Source of the DNA: Allomyces macrogynus ATCC 38327 | Lineage: Eukaryota > Blastocladiomycota > Blastocladiomycetes > Blastocladiales > Blastocladiaceae | Direction of reading: 5' to 3' | NCBI GenBank assembly: GCA_000151295.1 | Contig: GG745328.1 | Coordinates: forward strand, 2,980,124 to 3,044,123 | DNA: 64,000 bases | Position numbers and translations under genes: made by a program | Part shown: positions 56,304-64,000 of the stretch, piece after piece | Layout: each line of letters starts with the position of its first letter | How positions within the stretch are numbered: position 1 is the stretch's first letter | The notes under the pieces: generated by a model | What the model saw: only the letters and a program-made list of their open reading frames with translations | Told to the model about the DNA's origin: nothing | Database searches by the model: none

Positions 56304-57295
56304 ATGTTCCTGCGCTCGTTTGCTGTTCCCGCCGCGCGCCAGCTCGTCGCCACCGTGACGCCCGCCGCCCGCGTTGCCGCCGCGGCGCGCTTTTCGACGT
56401 CGCGGATTGCTGCGCGTACGCGTGTTTACCATCACCATCAACAACAGCACGCGCCGATCCGATCCGATCCCATATTTGGCTGATGGTTGCGGGCACGCCC
56501 ACCCTCCGCCAGATCACGCTGTCGCCCAGATTCAGAAGCCCGCGCCCGAGTTCACGGCGCGCGCCGTTGTCAATGGCGAGTTCAAGGACGTGTCCCTGTC
56601 GAGCTTCCGCGGCAAATACGTCGTCCTGTTCTTCTACCCGCTCGACTTGTACGGATCGCCTTGCTTCTGGTCGTGACTGCGACCCTGTACGCGCAGTCGC
56701 GATCGATTTCGTGGCTGACCACGCCCCACTCCGTTGTCCACCAGCACTTTTGTCTGCCCGACCGAAATCACGGCCTTCAACGACCGCGCCGGCGACTTCA
56801 AGAAGCTCAACACCGAGGTCATGGCTGTCTCGGTCGACTCGGAGCACTCGCACCTGGCCTGGACCAACGTGCCGCGCAAGCAGGGCGGGCTCGGCGCGAC
56901 GCAGATCCCGCTGATTTCAGATATCAAGAAAACGATTTCACGCGATTATGGCGTCCTGATCGAGGACGCTGGAATTGCGCTTCGCGGCACGTTCATTATC
57001 GACCCCAAGGGTATTCTGCGCCAGATCACGGTCAACGACCTGCCGATTGGCCGGAACGTCGACGAGACGCTGCGGCTCGTCGAGGCGCTGCAGTTCACGG
57101 ACAAGCATGGCGAAGGTGCGTTGGGATATGGCTTCTTTCTGCCGGTGGAAGGGAAGGAACGTATGTGCTGATCAATTTCTCTGTTTTTCTCCATCGGATG
57201 TAGTCTGCCCGGCCAACTGGTCAAAGGGCGCCCGCACGATGAAACCCGACCCCGTCAAGTCCAAGGAGTACTTTGGCGCCGTCAACGACGCATAA
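56304..57295 (+). CDS. Mitochondrial 2-Cys peroxiredoxin (PRDX3-like)
   Basis: Thioredoxin-dependent peroxidase, about 236 aa with an Arg/Ala-rich mitochondrial presequence ([14 protein letters not shown]). Four exons with introns 56416-56512, 56649-56744 and 57116-57203. The peroxidatic Cys is in FTFVCPTE; its exon junction restores YPLDFTFVCP. The resolving Cys is in VCPANW. The GGLG motif and a C-terminal YFGAVND (YF-type) helix are both present, the pair that marks peroxide-sensitive eukaryotic 2-Cys Prx prone to overoxidation. Other landmarks: [22 protein letters not shown] and [20 protein letters not shown]. The start at 56304 is the first ATG. Confidence 0.95.
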
Positions 57296-57543
57296 AGCCA
57301 GCGGGAAAGTGTCAGATCGGTTGGGACCCTGTCTGTCCCGGATTTTGAAATTTTGAGCCCTGGACATGGACGGCGTTTCGTCATAACATTTTCATGGCCA
57401 CAATATATCATGTCCATGGCAGCAGGAATCCTGATTGCGAAAGTGAGATAATAACGTCATTTACTCTGGAGTTAAATCGGTTCCATAGCGACCGCAACTC
57501 GCGGGCAATCCGCACACTCCACACCTGCTTTCGCCATTCCCAA

Positions 57544-58572
57544 TCAATCCATGACCTCATCGCCATACTTGTTCACGCGCACTCCGCGCCCCGAGCCCAC
57601 TGCCGGTCGCGGCGGCGACGACAGTGTCTCCGAAATCGACCCCGGTGCTGCACCGTGGTCCTCGCCCGCACCGTTGCGAATCATGTCCCATGACCGCACC
57701 ACGGGCATCGGCGCCTCTTGCTCTTCGGGCTCGACATGACGCGGTGGAGGGACTGGTTGTGCAGCAGGGGGTGTCGGCGCCTGGCCCGTGCGCACGCGGT
57801 CCCATGCCGACGTTTGCACGCCCTGTTGCCGGAGCGCGTCCCACGCAGATTGCGGCCGGTCGGTGCCCTCGCCTGCTGCGCCGTCGTCGCCGGAGCGCGT
57901 CTGGGTGGGGAGGGGCATCGGACCGCGGTAGTTGCCGTTTCTGCGGGAAGGAGGGAACAACGCCGATCAGCAAGGCGAGAACAGTCAGGTTGCGCAGCTG
58001 GCGCAGGGTTGAGGACGTACTTGGCGTCAATGATGATTTGGCGCAGACCGCTTTCGGGCAGCGCCTTGAGCTCCTTGGACGCCTGGTACGCGCTGAGAAT
58101 CGGGCCGAGCTGCGACGTGGCAAAGACAGCGACTGGATGCGAAGAAGAAGAACGGGTCAGATCCAGTACCGTTTGCGCGCGTCTGGTCGCAATAAAGAAA
58201 CCGTACTCGACGAAATGAAGAACGTGCGAATCAGCGACACGCGACGCGTGCGCGCCCACACGATCGACCCAACACCGCCAAGGATAGCGCCCGTCGTGGC
58301 TAACCGCACACAAGTCAGAACCGTTCTGGTCCTCCACACCGATGCCAGGCTGGGGCCAAGTACGAACAATAAGCGCGCGATCGGACTTGCGCGCGGTCAA
58401 TAATGACCTTTTCCTCGGGCGTCATCTTGTAGTTTTGCATCCTCCGTACAAAATCACCAGCTTGGCCCGCCAGGGTGCCGGCGTTCGCGCTTGCCGCATC
58501 GCCGCTGGTTGGTTGCTGCGTCGGGGCGGTCGAACTGCTGGGACTGGCGCCGTCGTATCCTGTGTTATTCAT
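57544..58572 (-). CDS. OCIA-domain-like mitochondrial/endosomal membrane protein
   Basis: Exon 1 from the ATG at 58572 reads through YKMTPEEKVIIDRAQ, an acidic-helix start like the OCIA domain. A hydrophobic segment follows (RLATTGAILGGVGSIVW, about 58240-58290). Later exons carry FATSQLGPILSAYQASKELKAL (joined across 58143-58175) and, after another intron, RGPMPLP and three repeats of S-(A)-W-D-x-(L/V/I)-R ending VNKYGDEVMD. The terminal NKYGD resembles the OCIA-family C terminus. The junction after exon 1 is not resolved in frame. Function of OCIAD proteins: complex III biogenesis and signalling in animals. The family call is moderate. Confidence 0.55.
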
Positions 58573-58758
58573 GGTGCTGAGTGGGTTGCGAGGAGTTTTG
58601 GATCGATGTTGGACGTTGTTGGATCAGTCATCCAAAGCAAGTTTGGCGCAGTCACGAGGAAATGACCAGCGCGCTTCTCCAATGTGTCCTGCCGCGTCGA
58701 ACCGGTCGTGAAGACCAAGCAAGACGAGGGCGGCCAGAATTGATGGAAGATACCAACA

Positions 58759-59579
58759 TTAATTCACTTCCCACCCGGATTGGTATAGCATCGATGCGCC
58801 GGCCTCAACCACCCCGGCTACAAAGAACAGACCGGTCACAAACGGCCGCGGCCACGGCCGAGCTGGTCGTTGAACCGCGAGAGCGAGGAAATGGAAATGA
58901 ATTCGCCTGTGGAGATGGTCCAGTTCCGAGGTCAGAATTTGCACTCCACATTGCACCACACGAGCCAACGACGTACCCTTGTCACGACCGCGCCAGAACA
59001 AGTCGCGCGTCGCGCGGTACGCCGAGTACCCCCACGCAACGGCCGACCCCGTCGCAAATACGGTCGCAAACACCATGGCGGTACCTGCTGCGGGGGACCG
59101 GACGGCACCCGTCGCGAGCGCAAGCCCCACGGTCATACCGACGTGCACGAGTGTGCCGAGCAACGACATGCCCATTTCCACGCCGAGCACGCGCGACAGC
59201 GGCCACTTTTTGCGCACAGCCGGGAGGTAGTGGTAGGCGAGCAGGACGCCCGCCGTTGGCACCGACAGGTACGTGACCCAAATGACGGCAATCGCAGTCG
59301 ACACGACGTTGGCTTCGCGAAAGGCCGCTGGGTCGACGCGCTGCACCATGGCCGCGGTCAGCGCGGCCAGCACGACTTGGAGCACCCGGCTCGCGATGCG
59401 CACGTTCTACGTGAGGGCCGCAGTGAGGTTTTTGGCTCAAAAGGGAGAAATGCGGTCTCCTCGAGCTTGACGCTCTCCCGACTCACCATGTCGTAAGACT
59501 TCTCTTGAGCCATCGGCGGGTCCAAAAGGTTTGGGTCCGACCGGCTCGGCTTGAAGGAGTTCAAGGTCGGGAGCTTCAT
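58759..59579 (-). CDS. Four-TM membrane protein (MARVEL-like layout)
   Basis: About 208 aa in three exons: 59487-59579, 58977-59406 and 58759-58862. Introns are 80 nt (GTGAGT donor, CACGTAG acceptor) and 114 nt (GTACGT donor). The N terminus is a soluble leader with SRSDPNLLDPPMAQEK. Four hydrophobic helices follow: LQVVLAALTAAMV, AIAVIWVTYLSVPTAGVLLAY, LLGTLVHVGMTVGLALATG and TAMVFATVFATGSAVAWGY, plus a final one near FVTGLFFVAGVV. Fungal MARVEL-type proteins have this arrangement, but I see no diagnostic residue, so no function is given. Without the first intron the frame breaks after a Pro/Ser stretch. Confidence 0.65.
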
Positions 59580-60045
59580 CGTCGTGTCAGGAGCAGGGGC
59601 AGGGAGGGTGGTGAAGGTGGCTGGCGGGTGCGGGACCGAGGTCCAAGTGGTGGAGATAGTCGTCCAAGAGATTGCGTTTGGGAAATGTAGGCGATGGTGG
59701 CGATGGCGGAGAAGCTGAACAGGCGACCAGTGGGCCCGGCAAAGATTGGATTTCAAGTGAAGCTGCTGGCTCCTCGAATTAGTGCAGCGACTGGCACGGA
59801 GCTTGGCCTCAGCTCATATTGGTTGATAATTTGTGGTCGCGTGCGGTTGGTTGAGGCCGGGGTGCTCGAGGGAGAGAATGAAGTTGATGACAGAAATAAG
59901 CAGCGACCTCTTGATCGCGTTTCACATGACCGCGTTTGTCCCTCCCAATTTCCTGGGCTTTGGGCTTTCGGGCATGCTGCGCGCTGCCCCGCGGTGGCCG
60001 TTGCACCGCCCACAACCTCCTGCCTAATTGACCGAACTTGCTGCA
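59580..60045. other. Divergent promoter region
   Basis: About 465 bp between the four-TM gene (-) and the dynein gene (+). Stop codons close all frames just before 60030. No other feature. Confidence 0.55.
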
Positions 60046-63000
60046 ATGTTCTCGAGCACGGCAACCGCAACGAAAATGATGGCTGCAACTCCACCAGCGA
60101 CCCGACGAACCCACCCAGCGAGTGCGGCCGTCGCCGCACCCCCTCGATCACCACCACCCAGCGAGCCTTCCACAATTGCCAAAGCGTCTCGAACAACGAG
60201 TACTCGACCAACGAGCGCCCCATCCAAGCCGAGGAGTGCCGCGTTGAGGGCCCCCACCGCCAAAGCGCCCGCCACCCCTCCGCCTGCGAGTCCAAGCTTC
60301 GCGGCCAGTTTGCGAATTGCAGGACTTGATGCCAGGAAAGAACGGCTTAGGAGCGCGCCGGCTTCCTCCGCCGTACGAACCCGACCAAGTACCGCGGGAT
60401 TTGGCGCGGGGTCTGTTCGATCTGTGCGCCGGCTCGCATCATCAACGTTCATTCCTGACGCTCGTCCCGCCTGGCTCGACGAGGCATGCGAGGTGGTGGT
60501 CCATGCCGGCGACGAAGCAGCAGAAGAGACGTCGTGCAGCCTTCACGATGCTGGCTGGCGACCACCGCCAACGCCTCCGCCTCGACTCGACCCCGACGCG
60601 GCTCCATGGACACTCGGCCAAGTTGGTACCCTCGATCCGGAGTTGACGGCAGCGTGGAGACCCGACCCTTCGCTCCCGCTTGTGTTTTTTGATGATCCGG
60701 CGACGTGGGAGTTGGTGGATTTGCAGAAAGCTATCGCCGACGCTCGTGCTGGTCGCCGACCACCGCTTCGTGGCACTTCTGTTTATCACACGGCCGAGTG
60801 CCCCGAGTGGACGCGGCAACAAGTGCCCTGCATCGTCATGGATGTCGAGTCTGCCGGATATTTGCGGATCCAGTGGGCCAACAATTCTGGCATCACTAAG
60901 CGTGTCCACCGGCTGAATCTCCAGCTGGACTGCGAGCCACCGCTCGTTTTTGCTGCTCGTGTTCGCTCCGCCCACGCGATCAGGGCATACCAGATTGCTC
61001 GCGTCGACGAGTGGCTCCAGATCGTTGCTCTTCAAACACCGGTCCCGGCGCTTCCTGATGCCGTCCGGGTGCGACTCGCTGATCGCATTCTTGCCGACAC
61101 GACGTCGAAATTGGCCGCGCAGCTCTGGGCCGGTACCGTTCTTGATCCGTCCATTGCGGCGTTCATGTGGCGCGACCGCGTCGAGGAGTGCCTGCAGCTC
61201 GTGGCCTGGCACTGGGTGTATGCGATGAAGCAGGGTTCCGTGTTCCCGGGCGCCGACGGCATGTTTGCGCGTGACGCGCTGACTTCCAGTGGACTGCGCC
61301 GAGTAGCGGTCCAGTTGCCGGACCATGCCATCGTGGCCACGCCGGGCGCTATCCCCATGCTCACCAACTTGCGCAACGGGCTTGCACGACTTGCGCCGGC
61401 CCTCGTGTTCCCGGCGGCGCCCGCTTCGTTTCGGCACGTCTACGACCAAATTTGTGCTCTCGCTGCGTGGGTTGACCACGAAGTGCGCAGTGTGTGGCGG
61501 CCGGCGCAGTTGGTAACGCTCACGAATACGCCGTACGTGACATTGACGCATCAGCGGCTCGTGCGGGTCGCCGACTTGGTTGTTGGTCAAGTTCTGACGG
61601 ACCTCGAGGAGGCTTATTTGCACGGGCTTGTGCAATGCCTATCGCCGGGCGACCAAGCTGATGGAGGGATCCTCGGCGCTGTGCAGTGCCGCTTGCTCCG
61701 GAGCCCGATCCTCCAGGTGGACTTGGATGTTGCTGACCGTAACGACGCAGTATCGCTCAACCCGCCGTTGGAAGATTCATTGGACATGGTCTCGGATTTG
61801 GTTTACGCGTTCCGTTCGCTCATGACCGCGCTCCCCACTCTGAACCACGCCGTCGGGTCCACGCTGAGCCTCCCGCCAACGTACCAGTTTGACGACAACA
61901 CGCGCGTCAAGGGCGTGATTGATCGTCTCGACCGCGCGATTCGCCACTCGTACCAGCTCATTGGGACCCACCTCGACCAGACGCTCACGCCGTGCCTCTG
62001 GCTGCTCGATTCGCCCGCTGACCTGACACCGAACCCAGACTTGGACGTGACCATTTTCCGCGCCAACGTCGCCCAATTCGACGCGCTTCTCACGAAACTC
62101 GCCACCAGCACCGCGCAGTTGGCCGCGTTTGATCCGACCGTGCGCACGCGGCTCATTCACGCCGTAACGGGCCCCACGTTACGTGCGCTTCGCCAAGGAG
62201 CTCGGCGGTGGCTCCGCGCCCTGCACGAGTCGATGCGCGCCATGGGCATGAACCTCGTGCTCCACGTGCTCGCTGCCGCGCAGACCATGACCGATACGCT
62301 TCGCCCGTGCAAGGTATGGCGGGACCTGACGGCTGTTTGGACGGGCGTAAATGAGCGGCTCGAGCAGATGCATAAAGAGGGGGCCGCGCTCGCTGTGTGG
62401 TGGGACGTGGCGACGGCGCATTGCGTGTCGATTGATCCAGATTGCCGCAGTGGGCTTGGCGACGACGATGAAGAAGCCGAAGACGATGCGGAAGCCGTGG
62501 CGGTGTGCCTACCGCCGTCCGCACCGGAAACGACCAACGCCGAAAGGTACTGGGCGGCGCGTGGGGTGCCCCGGCGCATGGCCGCGACCGTGGCTGTGAC
62601 CATGGAACTGGTGCGTGCCGCGCGTGCGGCGGACATCAAGCGCATGGCCATGCTCCGCGACCACGTAGCCAACGGCTTGCGAGCGGCTGCGCGCGAACTC
62701 GCGACCGTCCGCGGGCAAGCCGCCGCGTCGTGGCCCGCGCCGCCTATGCCCGTCACCACCGGTCCTGGTCATCGCCGCGAGAGCCATGCCGTGTCCCTCG
62801 ACGGAACCAGCCTCGAGCAGCTCGCGAGCGAAGCTGGGGACATGCCGACGATCCGACCGCTCGCAGACGCATCAACGGTTGCGACGAACGCGGCCGCCAT
62901 GGCACGGCGCGTCGCCCGGATCCGTGACCGTCTTGCACGCGTGCGCAGCGTGCTCGACGACCTGCAGACAATCGAGCAAGGGGCCATGCTTGGCGAGAAG

Positions 63001-64000
63001 GAGGCCGACCCGGCATCGACGCTCGCCGAGGACCCGGACCCGGCGCGTGCCGATGATCTCATCCGCGCCCATGCGCGGATCGCAGGAAAAGTGCAGCGCA
63101 CAGCTGCAGCGTGGACGCTCGTTGCCGGAATCTGGACGCAGCTGGCAACGTGGCGCGGCGAGAAACTCGCTCGGATTGCGCGCGACACGGTGCGGCCAAC
63201 AATTGATCGGTGGCGGCGCGACGTGGCCGCTATGGTCGAGACGCATCGTGAAGCCATGGCCACAGACGAGACCGACCCGCCCGACCGGTTCCTCGACGGG
63301 TACCGCGGTCGCTTGCTCGATGTGGTCACGGGCGCGCTCGACGAGTCGGTCACGGCCCCGCCCGCTCGTCCTGGTGAGGTCGAGCCCGTGTGGACTGAAA
63401 AGGATGCTGCTAGTGTCATCCAGCGCGTTGCTGCGGTCGTGCTGCGCGACGTTGACGCCCTGGCCGCGCTATGGCCCGTCGTCTACGCGCTGTGCTCGCC
63501 GCACTTGCAAATGAAGCACTGGTTCCAGATCACCAAGCGCACGGGCATTTCCGCGCACGACCTCGAATTACTCACGCTCGACCAGGTGCTCGCGCTCCAG
63601 CTCGACCTGATTCGCGACGTGTTACCGGATATGATTGGGCTCGGTTCGTCTTGGTACCATTCCGCAACGGCGACGGCCAAGCCCGCGGCTGCGACGGCTG
63701 ATGCGGCAGCCAATGACGCCGTGGGTCTGTCGGGGTCACTCGTGACGTGCGCGTTCCAGGGCAACTCGCTCCTGCTCGAAGGCCCTACGCCGCCGGGCCC
63801 GCCGCTCTGGACGCCCAAGTCGACCACCGCACAGCAGAATGTATCGGCCGCTGCCAAGTCTGGTGCGGGTGTAGTCGTGCCGTCGAGTATCGCCGCCGTT
63901 GCGTCCGGCAAACGCGCACTGACCGTCCCGTACGCGCGAATTCGCGGCGTCTTGCTCCGGCCACCACACGTGCCCCGGTACCTCGCGCGTGAGGCCGAGT
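60046..64000 (+). CDS. Dynein heavy chain, N-terminal tail and start of linker (runs off window)
   Basis: An uninterrupted frame from the ATG at 60046 to the right edge, at least 1318 codons, no intron. The first 130 residues are Ala/Pro/Ser/Thr/Arg-rich, unlike the rest, so the true start may be later. The body is helical and rich in Trp/Leu/Arg, as in DHC tails (for example LRRVAVQLPDHAIV, TLRALRQGARRWLRALHESM). Near 63480, ALCSPHLQMKHWFQITKRTGI matches the linker hallmark (a helix ending R/K-H-W followed by TG), then LELLTLDQVLALQL. The AAA motor lies beyond the window. Whether it is axonemal or cytoplasmic cannot be told; the long tail and the fungal context suggest a flagellate. An acidic insertion (DDDEEAEDDAEAVAV, about 62465-62510) is notable. 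Confidence 0.8.
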   Translation, partial: MFSSTATATKMMAATPPATRRTHPASAAVAAPPRSPPPSEPSTIAKASRTTSTRPTSAPSKPRSAALRAPTAKAPATPPPASPSFAASLRIAGLDARKERLRSAPASSAVRTRPSTAGFGAGSVRSVRRLASSTFIPDARPAWLDEACEVVVHAGDEAAEETSCSLHDAGWRPPPTPPPRLDPDAAPWTLGQVGTLDPELTAAWRPDPSLPLVFFDDPATWELVDLQKAIADARAGRRPPLRGTSVYHTAECPEWTRQQVPCIVMDVESAGYLRIQWANNSGITKRVHRLNLQLDCEPPLVFAARVRSAHAIRAYQIARVDEWLQIVALQTPVPALPDAVRVRLADRILADTTSKLAAQLWAGTVLDPSIAAFMWRDRVEECLQLVAWHWVYAMKQGSVFPGADGMFARDALTSSGLRRVAVQLPDHAIVATPGAIPMLTNLRNGLARLAPALVFPAAPASFRHVYDQICALAAWVDHEVRSVWRPAQLVTLTNTPYVTLTHQRLVRVADLVVGQVLTDLEEAYLHGLVQCLSPGDQADGGILGAVQCRLLRSPILQVDLDVADRNDAVSLNPPLEDSLDMVSDLVYAFRSLMTALPTLNHAVGSTLSLPPTYQFDDNTRVKGVIDRLDRAIRHSYQLIGTHLDQTLTPCLWLLDSPADLTPNPDLDVTIFRANVAQFDALLTKLATSTAQLAAFDPTVRTRLIHAVTGPTLRALRQGARRWLRALHESMRAMGMNLVLHVLAAAQTMTDTLRPCKVWRDLTAVWTGVNERLEQMHKEGAALAVWWDVATAHCVSIDPDCRSGLGDDDEEAEDDAEAVAVCLPPSAPETTNAERYWAARGVPRRMAATVAVTMELVRAARAADIKRMAMLRDHVANGLRAAARELATVRGQAAASWPAPPMPVTTGPGHRRESHAVSLDGTSLEQLASEAGDMPTIRPLADASTVATNAAAMARRVARIRDRLARVRSVLDDLQTIEQGAMLGEKEADPASTLAEDPDPARADDLIRAHARIAGKVQRTAAAWTLVAGIWTQLATWRGEKLARIARDTVRPTIDRWRRDVAAMVETHREAMATDETDPPDRFLDGYRGRLLDVVTGALDESVTAPPARPGEVEPVWTEKDAASVIQRVAAVVLRDVDALAALWPVVYALCSPHLQMKHWFQITKRTGISAHDLELLTLDQVLALQLDLIRDVLPDMIGLGSSWYHSATATAKPAAATADAAANDAVGLSGSLVTCAFQGNSLLLEGPTPPGPPLWTPKSTTAQQNVSAAAKSGAGVVVPSSIAAVASGKRALTVPYARIRGVLLRPPHVPRYLAREAE

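Noticed and set aside
60024..60452. 142-codon minus-strand frame with hydrophobic stretches
   Set aside because: It is antisense to the Ala/Pro-rich start of the dynein frame. Its Gly/Ala/Val hydrophobicity is the complement of that composition; no independent support.

Overview
The window looks like nuclear DNA of a zoosporic, flagellated early-diverging fungus, probably Blastocladiomycota or a chytrid relative. The DNA is GC-rich. Genes are cut by many short introns (about 45-130 nt), often with GTACG donors and CAG/TAG acceptors. The gene set is fungal/opisthokont, and a dynein heavy chain runs off the right edge. All assignments come from reading translations and splice junctions by eye, with no database search.

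Layout. 0-3.2 kb: alkaline ceramidase and an LEA2-like membrane protein. 3.8-5.5 kb: two decayed copies of an unrecognised gene. 6.1-7.0 kb: an Mpv17/PXMP2-family membrane protein. 8.8-11.3 kb: a strongly CpG-depleted, TpG/CpA-rich block with internal repeats and tRNA-like B-box motifs, read as a methylated and decaying repeat island. 11.9-16.2 kb: a full-length ABCC/MRP transporter. 16.2-20.8 kb: mostly no recognisable gene. 20.8-27.2 kb: a luminal-type J-domain protein, CPSF30/Yth1, a mitochondrial carrier with C-terminal EF-hands, and the mRNA-export factor NXT1/p15. 27.5-31.2 kb: a tandemly duplicated, frameshifted CRN-like P-loop NTPase locus, each copy followed by a small antisense gene of a two-member family. 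31.8-36.6 kb: Rieske protein, POLD2 and an NT-C2 (EEIG1-like) protein. 36.9-40.7 kb: a very unusual protein with an MGCG (acylation-type) N terminus and about 22 copies of a PLPAST-type repeat. 41.2-49.2 kb: a WD40 protein and a divergently transcribed C2H2/acidic/proline-rich nuclear protein. 49.8-60 kb: membrane-anchored SET protein, APC7, ZNHIT2-like HIT-finger protein, tandem CDGSH Fe-S protein, mitochondrial 2-Cys peroxiredoxin, OCIA-like protein and a four-TM protein. 60-64 kb: the N-terminal part of a dynein heavy chain.

The housekeeping genes are unrelated in pathway but packed tightly. Several convergent pairs have stop codons only 14-27 bp apart, and several divergent pairs share promoters under 500 bp. 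Respiration and mitochondria (Rieske, peroxiredoxin, carrier, CDGSH, OCIA-like), mRNA processing and export (Yth1, NXT1), replication (POLD2) and cell cycle (APC7) are represented. The accessory material (CRN-like relics, repeat island, decayed duplicates) lies between these blocks. The best candidates for something undescribed are the acylated PLPAST-repeat protein, the carrier/EF-hand fusion and the C2H2 protein with SUMO-interaction-like motifs.
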